Counted from the first letter of the stretch, positions 15,821 through 25,577 are shown. The stretch: DNA of 43,798 nucleotides from Porphyromonadaceae bacterium UBA7141 (GCA_002491945.1 DKWX01000060.1:1-43798); one strand, 5' to 3'. Notes: generated from the letters alone by a model not told the origin. Program-made: numbers and translations.

Positions 15821-17290
15821 TCAGTTGAGCGCCAGGAAGAAGGATTCACCGACCGAGCTTACGCAGTATTGGTAAACACAGCTTACCAGACCCATAAACA
15901 CTATTCCCAGCACACAAATCCCGAGCGACAGGCGCTCGCATGTCCCACTGCGGAATGGTGCGATCTTCGGTTCGTCGGCCGAAATCCACATTGCCTTGAC
16001 CACGAGCAGATAGTAGTAGAGGGAGATGATGGTATTGATAAGCGCGATGAGCACGAGCATGTAAAGCGCCATGGAGTTGCTGCCGGTCACTGAGGTGAAG
16101 ATGAGTATCTTCGAGAAGAAGCCGGCAAACGGCGGGATACCTGCAAGTGAGAACATGGCAAGCGTCATGGCTACGGCCATGTAGGGATTGCTCTTGTGCA
16201 GACCCTTGTAGTCGTCCATCGATACGAGTCCGGTGCGGTTCTCGATGCTGGTGATTACGGCGAAGGCGCCGAGGTTGCTGACCACGTAGACGAAGATGTA
16301 GAACATCATCGATGCCAGACCCAGCTGGTTGGCGGCCATCGAACCGAGCATGATGTAGCCGGCCTGCGATACAGAAGAGAAGGCCATGAAGCGCTTCATG
16401 TTCTTCTGACGCATGGCGAAGAGGTTGCCCACGGTGATGGTGGCGATGATCACTGCATACATCATCCACTCCCAAGCGGCGCTGTAGACCTGGCCGAATA
16501 CCTGGACGAAGATGATGAAGAAGGCGAATGCCGCAGCACCCTTGGACACTACCGAGAGGTAGGCGGTCACCGATGTGGGAGCACCCTGGTAGACGTCGGC
16601 TGTCCACAGGTGGAACGGCACGAGCGAAAGCTTGAAACCGATGCCGGCCAGCACGAATGCGAGGGCGCAGAGCAGCAGGCCGCTCATCTCGCCTGTGGTG
16701 ATCTGGGCCGCGATGTCGCTGAAGTAGAGCGAACCGCCGCTGAAGGCGTATACGAAGCTCAGGCCCGTAAGCAGGATGCCGGATGAGAATACTGCTGTGA
16801 GGATATATTTCACGGCTGCCTCATGACTCTCGTAGCGGTTCTTGTTGAAGGCCACAAGCGCCGCAATCGGGAGTGAAGCAGACTCCAGCCCGATGATGAA
16901 GAGAAGGAAGTGGCGGGCGGAAATCATCAGATACATGCCAAACAGGGTGACGAGCAGAAGCTCGAAGAATTCACCCTTGCGCATCTTCATCTCATCAGAC
17001 TCTACCCACTTCGCTGCCTGAAGCATACAGATGAACACACCGCAGTTGAGGATGCACTTCATCGCTCTGCCGGCCGCATCATCGAAATACATTCCTCCAA
17101 ACACCGCCTCCCCGCAGGAGGGCACTACCCAGATGGCCACGGTGCCGAGCAGGAAGAGCACGGCCGCGAAGGGAGTCAGAAATTTCTTGCTGCTGCCGTC
17201 AGCCGAGAAAGTATCGGCCAGGAACACCAGCAGGAAGATTCCCAGAATTATCAGTTCGGGCAACATTGCCCCAAATTGAGAATAGTCCAT
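15821..17290 (-). CDS. nuoN: NADH-quinone oxidoreductase subunit N (complex I membrane arm)
   Basis: A 489-aa antiporter-like membrane subunit, one of three proton-channel modules of complex I. About 14 hydrophobic helices are visible. The family segment LLFIIGLESASLPIAALVAF carries the conserved membrane glutamate of the half-channel, and FKLSLVPFHLWTADVYQG a conserved lysine and HxW block. It is the last gene of the locus, 34 bases after nuoM, and is followed by the stem-loop at 15756-15789. Length fits NuoN of other bacteria. Confidence 0.95.
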   Translation of the reverse strand: MDYSQFGAMLPELIILGIFLLVFLADTFSADGSSKKFLTPFAAVLFLLGTVAIWVVPSCGEAVFGGMYFDDAAGRAMKCILNCGVFICMLQAAKWVESDEMKMRKGEFFELLLVTLFGMYLMISARHFLLFIIGLESASLPIAALVAFNKNRYESHEAAVKYILTAVFSSGILLTGLSFVYAFSGGSLYFSDIAAQITTGEMSGLLLCALAFVLAGIGFKLSLVPFHLWTADVYQGAPTSVTAYLSVVSKGAAAFAFFIIFVQVFGQVYSAAWEWMMYAVIIATITVGNLFAMRQKNMKRFMAFSSVSQAGYIMLGSMAANQLGLASMMFYIFVYVVSNLGAFAVITSIENRTGLVSMDDYKGLHKSNPYMAVAMTLAMFSLAGIPPFAGFFSKILIFTSVTGSNSMALYMLVLIALINTIISLYYYLLVVKAMWISADEPKIAPFRSGTCERLSLGICVLGIVFMGLVSCVYQYCVSSVGESFFLALN

Positions 17291-17324
17291 GTGTTGATTA
17301 TAAGTTTAGATCGAATGTATTTGA

Positions 17325-18839
17325 TTAGAGGGCATTCTGAATGGCGGCCACAATCGGCTGAAAACTCTGCTGGATTGTCTCGCTGATCCAGTTGGGGAAG
17401 CAGCCGATGCCGGCGATGCTCACAATCAGCGTGACGGTCGAGAAGCGCTCGAACCATCCGGCATCGGTGAGCTGACGGTGATGGTCGTCGTGTACGGGGC
17501 CAAGCAGCAGTTTGCCAACCACACGGAGGATATAGACGGCCGTAATCACAATCGAGCATGTGGCAGCCACCACGAATGCGCGGTGGAAGAAGTCGCCATT
17601 CTCCCAGGCGCCGACGAAGATGGTCATCTCGGCCACGAAACCGGAAAGACCCGGCAGACCGAGCGAGGCGAAGCCGGCAATCATGTAGCATACTCCGAGA
17701 TAGGGCATGATCTGCATCAGGCCACCCATCTGGCGGATGTCACGCGTGTGGGTGCGGCCATAGATCATACCGATCAGGGCGAAGAACAGAGCCGTCATCA
17801 GACCATGTGAAAGCATCTGCATGATGGCACCCGTCATGGCTGTCTGGTTAAGCATCAGCAGGGCGAAGAGCACCATGCCGCAGTGCGACACCGATGAATA
17901 TGCGTTGATATACTTGAGGTCGGTCTGCACACAGGCCGAGAAAGCACCGTACACCACGCTGATACCCGTAAGGATGATAAATATCCAGGCCAGTTCATTG
18001 GCTGCCTGAGGAAGAAGATAGATGGCTATGCGGAAGCAACCGTAGCCACCGAGTTTCATGAGCACACCGGCATGGAGCATAGATACGGCGGTCGGCGCGC
18101 AAGCGTGACCATCAGGACTCCATGTGTGGAAGGGGAACATGGCTCCGAGCACACCGAAGCCCACGAATGTGAAGATGAAGAGCATACCCTGCCAGGACGG
18201 ATCGACGGCGTTGTTGCGGGCAATCTCAAGGATGTTCCATGTGAGTTCGCCGCCGGCGGGTGCGGAGTGCCAGTATATGCCGAGAAGGCCGAGCATCAGG
18301 AAGGCCGAGCCACCCATTAGCATAAGGGTGAGCTTCATGGCTGAATACTCCTTGCGCCCTGTGCCCCAGACTCCTATAAGAAGATACATCGGAATCAGGG
18401 CCACCTCATAGAACATGAACATCGTGAACATGTCGATTGAGATGAAGAAGCCGAACACTCCGGTGCTCAGAAGAGCGAACCAGAGGAAGAAATTCTTCGG
18501 CAGAGGCGAGATTTTCCAGGAGGCGAATGTGCCGGCGAAGACGATGATGGCTGAAAGCATCAGCATCAGCACCGATATGCCATCGACTCCCACTGCGAGA
18601 TGGATATTGAGGGGTGAGTACCACATCCAGCTCCCGGTATAGAGCATTTCGGCATCATTCCCTGCGGCGCGGAGTGACAGGAAGTCGACACAAAGCCAGA
18701 TGGCAAGTGCCAGCAGGGCCGTGCTTCCCACCACCATGACGGCGCGGATGGCCTTCATGCCGCTATTGCGGCAGAGTCCCAGCCCGGCCATCATCAGGAC
18801 CGGTATAATTACGAACCAGATTAATATATTTCCGAACAT
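17325..18839 (-). CDS. nuoM: NADH-quinone oxidoreductase subunit M
   Basis: A 504-aa antiporter-like subunit of the complex I membrane arm. It has about 14 helices. FMFYEVALIPMYLLIGVWG carries the conserved membrane glutamate, and GAMFPFHTWSPDGHACAPTA is the typical NuoM block with the HxW motif. It lies between nuoL (40-base gap) and nuoN (34-base gap), in the canonical order. Nothing unusual was seen in its length or sequence. Confidence 0.96.
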   Translation of the reverse strand: MFGNILIWFVIIPVLMMAGLGLCRNSGMKAIRAVMVVGSTALLALAIWLCVDFLSLRAAGNDAEMLYTGSWMWYSPLNIHLAVGVDGISVLMLMLSAIIVFAGTFASWKISPLPKNFFLWFALLSTGVFGFFISIDMFTMFMFYEVALIPMYLLIGVWGTGRKEYSAMKLTLMLMGGSAFLMLGLLGIYWHSAPAGGELTWNILEIARNNAVDPSWQGMLFIFTFVGFGVLGAMFPFHTWSPDGHACAPTAVSMLHAGVLMKLGGYGCFRIAIYLLPQAANELAWIFIILTGISVVYGAFSACVQTDLKYINAYSSVSHCGMVLFALLMLNQTAMTGAIMQMLSHGLMTALFFALIGMIYGRTHTRDIRQMGGLMQIMPYLGVCYMIAGFASLGLPGLSGFVAEMTIFVGAWENGDFFHRAFVVAATCSIVITAVYILRVVGKLLLGPVHDDHHRQLTDAGWFERFSTVTLIVSIAGIGCFPNWISETIQQSFQPIVAAIQNAL

Positions 18840-18879
18840 AATCGTAAGTTGTTACTGCTGTTAGTTTGAAATTGCCGGG

Positions 18880-20826
18880 TTAGAGAAGACAGATCCATGT
18901 GATTGCCGCAAGTGCCAGTGCGCCGAAGAAGTACCAGAGCACATAGCTCTGCACATTGCCGCTCTGGAATCCGCGGATTGAGAAGCTCACCTTCTGTGTC
19001 ACCTTGGCGAAGGCATCCATCGTGGCGTCGATCACATGACGGTCAAACCATGCGATGGCGTTGCAGATGATTCCGAATATGATCTTGTGGGTGATGAAAA
19101 GATAAATCTCATCCCAATAGAAACGGTGATGGGCAGCACGCCACAGACCGGGCATCGCATTGCGGAATTTCGTGGGGAGCGGATTCTTCTTGCGATACAT
19201 CACAGTGGCCAGCCCGATAGCGGCAAGTGCCACTATGATTGAAGTAATAGCCACAGGAACCTCAAGATGGATATGATAAGGCTTGCCGTCCCAGGTTACG
19301 AGTCCTCCGAAGGGTATGAAGCCGGCCACTACGCTCACTGCAGCGAGAAGAATCAGCGGGAGAGACATCTGCCACGGAGCATCGTGCGGACGGTGGTGCT
19401 TGTATTCGGGGTTTTCCTCCCACCAGAAGATAAGGTAGTAGAGGCGGAACATGTAGAATGCTGTCAGACCGGCCACCATCGTCATCCATGCGCCCCAAAG
19501 CCAGCTATTGCCAAACATTGCCGCCAGCATCTCGTCTTTCGAGAAGAACCCTGAGAAGGGAGGGATACCGGCAATGGCGAGACAGCCGATCAGGAATGTC
19601 CAGTGAGTGACGGGCATATACTTGCGCAGTCCACCCATCTTGGTGTAGTCGTTGGAGTGGACGGCATGTATCAGCGCGCCGGCTCCAAGGAACAGGAGCG
19701 CCTTGAACATGGCGTGGGTAAAGAGATGGAACATGCTGGCCATGTAGCCCAGACCGCTGTAATGCACATCAGGCATTGCATAGGTGCGGGCCACGCCGAG
19801 AGACACCATCATGAACGCAATCTGCGAAATGGTGGAGAATGCGAGCACGCGCTTGATGTCAATCTGCGTGCAGGCCACTACTGCAGCATAGAAGGCTGTG
19901 ATGGCACCTACGACGGTAATGAAATTCATCGCCGCATCGACCACACAGTAGACCGGGAACATACGGGCCACCAGATAGACACCGGCCACAACCATTGTGG
20001 CCGCATGGATAAGGGCCGACACCGGTGTCGGACCTTCCATTGCATCGGGAAGCCAGATGTGGAGCGGAAGCATCGCCGACTTACCCATACCGCCGGTGAA
20101 GATGAGCACCATGGCCCATGTCAGCACGGAGCAGCCGAGGAATGTGGCGCCGCCTGTCTCGGCGAGCACGTTCATCGGGTTGGAAGTCATATCGATGAAG
20201 TTGAATGTCTCTGTGAAATAAGAGAGCGTCAGAATACCGAGCAGGAAGCCAAGGTCGGCGAATCGGGTGACGATAAACGCCTTCTTCGAAGCCGACACCG
20301 CAGAGGGAAGACGGTAGAAGAACCCGATTAGCAGGAACGACGACACACCCACGAGCTCCCAGAAGATATACATCTGGAAAATGTTGGTGGCGACTACCAG
20401 CCCCAGCATCGAGAAGGAGAAGAGGTTGAGGAACGCATAATAACGCTGGAATCCCCCCTCATGCTCCATATAGCCCCAGCTATAGAGATGCACCATGAAT
20501 GAGATTGTGGTGATCACCACAAGCATCATGGCAGCTATTGGATCAAGCAGGAAACCGAGTTTCACGACCAGCTTCGGGGTGAATGCAAGCCAAGTCACAT
20601 CAAACACCTGCAACTGCTGGCGCACACCCTCGGCGCTGATGAAGGCGGCATCGCCGCTGAAGAAATATGTAAAAGCCACAATATAGGCAAGCGTCATGGT
20701 GGTGCCCATGCCCAGAATGCCTAACACGCCTGCCGTCTTACGGCTCATCTTCACGCCGCCGATACCGAGCAGCAGGAACATGAACAGGGGCAGCGCAAGA
20801 ATCAGGATAGGTAATGTAATGCCCAT
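18880..20826 (-). CDS. nuoL: NADH-quinone oxidoreductase subunit L
   Basis: A 648-aa antiporter-like subunit of complex I, the most distal one of the membrane arm. About 16 helices are visible. Key blocks are FWELVGVSSFLLIGFF with the conserved glutamate, and GKSAMLPLHIWLPDAMEGPTPVSA with conserved lysine and histidine. The C-terminal 150 residues hold the long lateral helix and the last membrane segment. It begins 4 bases after nuoK ends, so the two are likely translationally coupled. Confidence 0.96.
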   Translation of the reverse strand: MGITLPILILALPLFMFLLLGIGGVKMSRKTAGVLGILGMGTTMTLAYIVAFTYFFSGDAAFISAEGVRQQLQVFDVTWLAFTPKLVVKLGFLLDPIAAMMLVVITTISFMVHLYSWGYMEHEGGFQRYYAFLNLFSFSMLGLVVATNIFQMYIFWELVGVSSFLLIGFFYRLPSAVSASKKAFIVTRFADLGFLLGILTLSYFTETFNFIDMTSNPMNVLAETGGATFLGCSVLTWAMVLIFTGGMGKSAMLPLHIWLPDAMEGPTPVSALIHAATMVVAGVYLVARMFPVYCVVDAAMNFITVVGAITAFYAAVVACTQIDIKRVLAFSTISQIAFMMVSLGVARTYAMPDVHYSGLGYMASMFHLFTHAMFKALLFLGAGALIHAVHSNDYTKMGGLRKYMPVTHWTFLIGCLAIAGIPPFSGFFSKDEMLAAMFGNSWLWGAWMTMVAGLTAFYMFRLYYLIFWWEENPEYKHHRPHDAPWQMSLPLILLAAVSVVAGFIPFGGLVTWDGKPYHIHLEVPVAITSIIVALAAIGLATVMYRKKNPLPTKFRNAMPGLWRAAHHRFYWDEIYLFITHKIIFGIICNAIAWFDRHVIDATMDAFAKVTQKVSFSIRGFQSGNVQSYVLWYFFGALALAAITWICLL

Positions 20827-20830
20827 AGTG

Positions 20831-21142
20831 TCAGTGTTTCATTGAATTCGTTTCATTTACCTCTGTGCTTCCTATAGCGCGGTAGATATTGATAATGATG
20901 GCAATGGCCACAGCTGTCTCGGCAGCGGCAATCGCGATGGCGAAGAGAGTGAACACCATACCCTCCATCGAACCGGGGAAAAGGAAGCGGTTGAAAATCG
21001 CAAAGTTCAGGTCGGCCGAGTTCAGTATAAGCTCGAGCGAGACGAGAATCGCAATCATATTCTTACGGGTGACAAACCCATACACGCCGCAGCAGAACAT
21101 CACGACGCTGGGCACAAGATACCAAAGAAGATTCAGATCCAT
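20831..21142 (-). CDS. nuoK: NADH-quinone oxidoreductase subunit K
   Basis: A 103-aa subunit with three membrane helices. The two conserved membrane glutamates of NuoK are visible, in VSLELILNSADLNF (helix 2) and AAAETAVAIAII (helix 3). These residues form part of the central proton-transfer axis in the family. It follows nuoJ by 33 bases and precedes nuoL by 4. Length matches the family. Confidence 0.95.
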   Translation of the reverse strand: MDLNLLWYLVPSVVMFCCGVYGFVTRKNMIAILVSLELILNSADLNFAIFNRFLFPGSMEGMVFTLFAIAIAAAETAVAIAIIINIYRAIGSTEVNETNSMKH

Positions 21143-21175
21143 TTTGATGTTGTTGTATTGATATGGGTTTCACAA

Positions 21176-21706
21176 TCAGCGCTTGCGGGCCACTGTCACG
21201 CCGCCGATGATGCAGGCCAGCAGCAGGACGCTGACAGCCTCGAACGGGAGCAGATACTGATACTTTTCGGTGCCGGTGAATGCCTGGCCGATCATCTTCA
21301 TCGTGATGTCGGGGCCTGCGGCCAGCGCGTCGCTGAGGGAGCGTACCCCCTCCCCTTCCACCATAGGCATGGTGAAGAGCGACCAGAGGAGCAGCACGGC
21401 GCCGGCCACAGAGGCAAGCATGCCGAGCACGCGGCGGTGTGAGCGCAGCGGATGCTCATCGTCGTTGGGACGGTTGGTAAGCAGTATGGCAAACACAAAC
21501 AGCACCATGATGCCGCCGGCGTACACGGCCACCTGCACGGCGCCGAGGAACTGATAGCCCAGCTGGAAATAGAAAACGGCGGAACCCAGAAGCACAAACA
21601 GAAGATACGTCGCAGCGCGAAGTATCTTCGTTGTCTTCACTGCCATAAATGAAAAAATCACCATGACGAGTGCCACCACGAAATAAAGAATTATGTTTCC
21701 TACCAT
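21176..21706 (-). CDS. nuoJ: NADH-quinone oxidoreductase subunit J
   Basis: A 176-aa subunit with five hydrophobic helices. YLLFVLLGSAVFYFQLGYQFLGAVQVAVYAGGIMVLFVFAI corresponds to the conserved NuoJ core around helix 3 (shown here by its landmarks YAGGIMVLFVFA). A charged loop and two C-terminal helices follow, ending in VARKR. It starts 18 bases after nuoI and ends 33 bases before nuoK. Confidence 0.94.
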   Translation of the reverse strand: MVGNIILYFVVALVMVIFSFMAVKTTKILRAATYLLFVLLGSAVFYFQLGYQFLGAVQVAVYAGGIMVLFVFAILLTNRPNDDEHPLRSHRRVLGMLASVAGAVLLLWSLFTMPMVEGEGVRSLSDALAAGPDITMKMIGQAFTGTEKYQYLLPFEAVSVLLLACIIGGVTVARKR

Positions 21707-21724
21707 GATGTTATATTAGCATAT

Positions 21725-22369
21725 TTACTTGTTTTCACTTTCGGGAGCGGCCGGAGCAGCCGGGGAGTCTCCGCTCTGCGCGGCTGCCGCTGCCTTGGCT
21801 GCGGCCTCCTTCTCGGCCTTGATCTTTGCTGCTTTGGCAAGTGCCTCGGCCTTGATGCGGGCGAGTTGCTCAGGATCCATAGCCGGCTTCGGAGCCGGCG
21901 CGGGGGTGTCGTCTTTCGGTTCGGGACGATAGTTGAGCTGCTTCACCAGTTTATCGCGTGTGAATACGGCCTGTTCGAAGTCGTTGGAAAATTCGAGCGC
22001 ATCCTGCGGACATGTGGTGACGCAGAGCATACAGAACGTGCAGCTGCCCAGGTCGTACATGTATTTGTCGAGTTTGCGCTTCTTCTTGCCATCGGGCAGG
22101 TCGACCATTTTAGTGGTGAGCTTGATTGTGCCGTTAGGACAGTTCATCTGGCATATGCCGCAGGCAATGCACTTGTGACGCCCCTCGGCGTCATATTTCA
22201 GAGTCAGCTCGGCACGGAAGCGGTCGGATATGCGGAGCGTGTCGCGGTTCTCCGGATACTGTTCCGTCACTTTGGGTGTCACAAGCTCCCGCCCTGTGAC
22301 GGCCATACCCGTCACCAGACTTTTCAATCCTTTTCCTACACCTGAAAAATATTCCTTAATACTACTCAT
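21725..22369 (-). CDS. nuoI: NADH-quinone oxidoreductase subunit I (2x 4Fe-4S) with Ala/Lys-rich tail
   Basis: A 214-aa peripheral subunit that carries two 4Fe-4S clusters in the electron path to quinone. Ligands are CIACGICQMNCP (Cys67, 70, 73, 77) and CTFCMLCVTTCP (Cys110, 113, 116, 120). After about residue 150 a 60-residue tail follows, rich in Ala, Lys, Glu and Pro. It probably comprises a charged helix flanked by disordered Pro/Ala stretches. Tails of this kind are not part of the core fold. The start at 22369 is chosen over the longer open frame, which overlaps atpG. The gene follows atpG by only 10 bases, the junction where the nuo series resumes after the ATP synthase genes. Confidence 0.94.
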   Translation of the reverse strand: MSSIKEYFSGVGKGLKSLVTGMAVTGRELVTPKVTEQYPENRDTLRISDRFRAELTLKYDAEGRHKCIACGICQMNCPNGTIKLTTKMVDLPDGKKKRKLDKYMYDLGSCTFCMLCVTTCPQDALEFSNDFEQAVFTRDKLVKQLNYRPEPKDDTPAPAPKPAMDPEQLARIKAEALAKAAKIKAEKEAAAKAAAAAQSGDSPAAPAAPESENK

Positions 22370-22379
22370 AAACGTTGTT

Positions 22380-23279
22380 TTATCTCTCCACCTGGCCTCC
22401 GAGTATGTCGAGGAGTTCGGTGGTGATTGACTGCTGACGAAGTTTGTTGAATTCAAGCTGCAGCGACTCCTGCAGCTTGCGGGCATTGTCGTTGGCACTC
22501 TGCATCGCCATTACGCGTGCGGCCTGCTCGGAGGCACGGTTCTCAATGGTGATCTCCTGCATCGTGCTGAGCACGAACATCGGCAGAACGGCATTGAATA
22601 TCTCGTTGGCGTCAGGCTCGAAGATATACAGCTGCTCCGACACGGCGCCACCGTCGGTGCCACCACCGGCAAGCAGCATGTCGGCCCGCACCGGGAAGAG
22701 ACGGTCGATTGCCAGACGCTGGCGGCTGATGGAATGAAACTGCATATATACCACTTCCACCATATCAAGCCGCCCGGCTGTGAAATCCTCGCGCAGCCGA
22801 TGAGTGAATTCATCCACCCTCTCACCTTCCATCTTGGAGTCGATGCCGTCCAGTTCCTCTACCTCCATCAGATGCTGCGACGCCATCTTCCGGCAGGCAT
22901 GGGCAATCTTGCGCCCTACGGGATACACCTTGATTTCGACATTTTCGCCATATTGGCGGCGCAGCTCCCCCATTTCGGAGAGGAGATGCTTGAAGATGTT
23001 GAGATTATAGGCGCCGCAGAGTCCGTCGTCGCTGCCGAACACCACTACGCCGACTCTCTTCACCTCTCTCTCCACAATAAGCGGCGACGAGAACTCCACT
23101 CCGGCTGAAAGGATATGCCCCATGATGCGGCGAATCTGATTCTTGAAGGGGAGAAGCTCACGCAATGCACGCTCGTTCTTGTGGACTTTTGCGGATGAAA
23201 TCATCTTCATGGCGCCGGTGATTTTCTCACTCGAGGCCACGGAGCCGATTCTCGTTTTTAATTCCCTGAGGGTTGCCAT
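22380..23279 (-). CDS. atpG: ATP synthase F1 gamma subunit
   Basis: A 299-aa central-stalk subunit that rotates inside the alpha3-beta3 head. The N-terminal helix contains the family motif LKTRIGSVASSEKITGAMKMIS-like segment (residues 6-27), and the C-terminal helix ends with the gamma signature RQQSITTELLDILGG. Length is in the usual range of 285-300 aa. It is separated from atpA by 132 bases containing a strong hairpin (23326-23355), the second longest gap in the series. It is the last ATP synthase gene; nuoI starts 10 bases on. Confidence 0.95.
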   Translation of the reverse strand: MATLRELKTRIGSVASSEKITGAMKMISSAKVHKNERALRELLPFKNQIRRIMGHILSAGVEFSSPLIVEREVKRVGVVVFGSDDGLCGAYNLNIFKHLLSEMGELRRQYGENVEIKVYPVGRKIAHACRKMASQHLMEVEELDGIDSKMEGERVDEFTHRLREDFTAGRLDMVEVVYMQFHSISRQRLAIDRLFPVRADMLLAGGGTDGGAVSEQLYIFEPDANEIFNAVLPMFVLSTMQEITIENRASEQAARVMAMQSANDNARKLQESLQLEFNKLRQQSITTELLDILGGQVER

Positions 23280-23325
23280 TTCGTCAGTTGGTTCTTTTGT
23301 GTATGTGTCGTTGTTGGTTGGGATG

Positions 23326-23355
23326 CGCCGACCGGCCTTGTGCGGCCGGCCGGCG
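23326..23355 (-). repeat. GC-rich hairpin between atpA and atpG
   Basis: A 12-bp inverted repeat with one mismatch (23326-23337 and 23344-23355) and a 6-base loop. No T run follows on the minus strand. It may slow polymerase or protect an RNA end and so set the alpha to gamma ratio, but this is inference. Confidence 0.75.
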
Positions 23356-23411
23356 TTATCTTATCTGTATCTGCCGGCACCCTGCGGGGCGCCTCTCCGG
23401 ATGGAGACAGC

Positions 23412-24998
23412 TTATTTGCCGGCCTTGCGGAAGCGGGCCGATACCTCGGCTGCGCATTCGCGAATCTTCTGTTCTACTTCAGGAGTGAGCTGGCCACCCT
23501 TGATGGCATCGAGCACTTCCTTCTGATACTTGGCTTTGACCAGCTCCACAAACTGCTGCTCAAACTCTTTGACGCTCTCCACCGGCACATCTTCCATGAG
23601 TCCGTTGACACCGCAGTAAATCACTGCCACCTGATTCTCTACAGGCCAGGGTGAATACTGGGGCTGGATGAGAAGCTGCTGGTTCTTGCGCCCCGTGTCG
23701 ATTACCTTGGCTGTCACAGGGTCGATGTCGCCACCGAATTTTGTGAACGATTCAAGCTCGCGGAACTGTGCCTGGGCGATTTTCAGCGTGCCGGCCACTT
23801 TCTTCATCGGCTTGATCTGGGCGTTGCCACCCACACGCGACACGGAGATACCCACATTGATGGCCGGACGTATACCCTGATTGAAGAGAGAGGTCTCAAG
23901 GAATATCTGGCCGTCGGTGATGGAAATCACATTGGTCGGGATGTAGGCCGACACGTCGCCCGCCTGAGTCTCGATGATGGGGAGTGCCGTCAGTGAGCCG
24001 CCACCCTTGACGAGAGGCTTCATCACTTCGGGCAGGTCGTTCATCTGAGAGGCGATTTCCGGGTCGGTGATGATGCGTGCGGCGCGTTCGAGCAGACGCG
24101 AGTGAAGATAGAAGATATCGCCCGGATAAGCCTCACGCCCTGAAGGACGCTTGAGCACGAGCGACACCTCACGGTAGGCCACAGCCTGCTTCGAAAGGTC
24201 GTCATAGACAATGAGCGCATCTCGACCTGAGTCACGGAAGAACTCGCCGATGGCCACACCCGCAAACGGAGCGAAATAACGCATCGAAGCGGAATCGGAG
24301 GCTGAGGCGGCCACTACCACCGTGTATTCCATCGCGCCATATTTCTCAAGCGTATGCACAATCGAGGCAATCGAACTTGCCTTCTGGCCAATAGCCACAT
24401 AAATGCAATACACAGGCTTGCCGGCCAGATAATTCTCGCGCTGGTTGATGATGGTGTCGATGGCAATGGCAGTCTTACCGATCTGGCGGTCGCCGATGAT
24501 AAGCTCACGCTGCCCGCGACCGATCGGAATCATCGAGTCGACAGCCTTCAGACCTGTCTGCAGCGGCTGATTGACCGGCTGGCGGAAAATCACACCCGGA
24601 GCCTTGCGCTCGAGCGGCAGACGTATGCGGTCGCCTTCGATGGGTCCTTTGCCGTCAATCGGTTCGCCGAGAATGTTGATGACACGGCCCAGCAATCCCT
24701 CCCCGATGGGGATAGATGCGATTTCACCCGTGCGGCGTACCGACATATTCTCGGACACGGAATTAACTTTGTCAAGAAGCACCACGCCGACATTGCTCTC
24801 CTCAAGGTTGAGAGCCACACCGGTGGCACCGTTTTCGAACTCTACAAGCTCGTTGGACTTCACATTCTCCAGGCCGTAGACGTGAGCCACACCGTCGCCG
24901 ACATTGAGCACGGTGCCCACCTCCTCGAACTTCACCTTCGAATTGACGTCGTCGAGTTGCTGTTTCAATATATCAGATATTTCGCTTGGGTTAAGCAT
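23412..24998 (-). CDS. atpA: ATP synthase F1 alpha subunit
   Basis: A 528-aa non-catalytic nucleotide-binding subunit of the F1 head. The N-terminal beta-barrel (1-95) is followed by the nucleotide domain with P-loop GDRQIGKT (169-176). VGISVSRVGGNAQ holds the arginine that contacts the beta active site. The C-terminal helical bundle ends in EVSARFRKAGK. It starts 4 bases after atpH ends. Length is typical for Bacteroidetes. Confidence 0.97.
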   Translation of the reverse strand: MLNPSEISDILKQQLDDVNSKVKFEEVGTVLNVGDGVAHVYGLENVKSNELVEFENGATGVALNLEESNVGVVLLDKVNSVSENMSVRRTGEIASIPIGEGLLGRVINILGEPIDGKGPIEGDRIRLPLERKAPGVIFRQPVNQPLQTGLKAVDSMIPIGRGQRELIIGDRQIGKTAIAIDTIINQRENYLAGKPVYCIYVAIGQKASSIASIVHTLEKYGAMEYTVVVAASASDSASMRYFAPFAGVAIGEFFRDSGRDALIVYDDLSKQAVAYREVSLVLKRPSGREAYPGDIFYLHSRLLERAARIITDPEIASQMNDLPEVMKPLVKGGGSLTALPIIETQAGDVSAYIPTNVISITDGQIFLETSLFNQGIRPAINVGISVSRVGGNAQIKPMKKVAGTLKIAQAQFRELESFTKFGGDIDPVTAKVIDTGRKNQQLLIQPQYSPWPVENQVAVIYCGVNGLMEDVPVESVKEFEQQFVELVKAKYQKEVLDAIKGGQLTPEVEQKIRECAAEVSARFRKAGK

Positions 24999-25002
24999 CT
25001 CC

Positions 25003-25545
25003 TTATTTCGTTATAAGAGTTAGTCGTAACTGTTCGATCTCATTGCTGATCGATGCGTCCATCCGGGCATCGTCGACGTCGATTACGAAACCACCGATCA
25101 AATCGGGGTTGACGCTCTCGGCGTATTCGAGACTGGAGTCCGGGAATGCGTTGGCGACCATCGCACGCAGCTTGGCCATCTCCGCCTCTGGTAACGGAGC
25201 GGCGGTGACTATGCGCACCTGCGATATCCTGCGCTCCTTACGATAGAGATCCCGGTAAGACAACGCGATGAGATGCATGAACTCTTCGCGGTGCATTTCG
25301 AGAAGCATTCGGATGAAGCCAAGATAGTCGTTCTCCACCTTCGCTCCGGCTGCAGCCCTCAGCAGCGAGGCCTTGTCGGCATTGCTCACGAAGGGATTGG
25401 CCAGAGTCTTCTGCAACATCGGATTGCCCTCGAAGGCACTGATCACCTCCTTCATCTCGTCATAGACCGCCTGCGTGGAGCCATGCTCAAGGGCAAACTT
25501 ATAGAGCGCCTTGGCATAACGGCGGGGTATCAGACCATTGTCCAT
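25003..25545 (-). CDS. atpH: ATP synthase F1 delta subunit
   Basis: A 180-aa stator subunit connecting the F1 head to the b stalk. The helical N-domain begins RRYAKALYKFALEHG near residue 8. The C-terminal part shows the delta signature around NPDLIGGFVIDVDDARMDAS, near residues 146-165. It lies between atpF (32-base gap) and atpA (4-base gap). Confidence 0.93.
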   Translation of the reverse strand: MDNGLIPRRYAKALYKFALEHGSTQAVYDEMKEVISAFEGNPMLQKTLANPFVSNADKASLLRAAAGAKVENDYLGFIRMLLEMHREEFMHLIALSYRDLYRKERRISQVRIVTAAPLPEAEMAKLRAMVANAFPDSSLEYAESVNPDLIGGFVIDVDDARMDASISNEIEQLRLTLITK

Positions 25546-25577
25546 CTTGTGTTTTCTCTCTTTTAGTCCGGGGTTTG

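Noticed and set aside
19603..20331. Plus-strand open frame within nuoL
   Set aside because: Shadow with extreme His/Glu content, no signal or motif.
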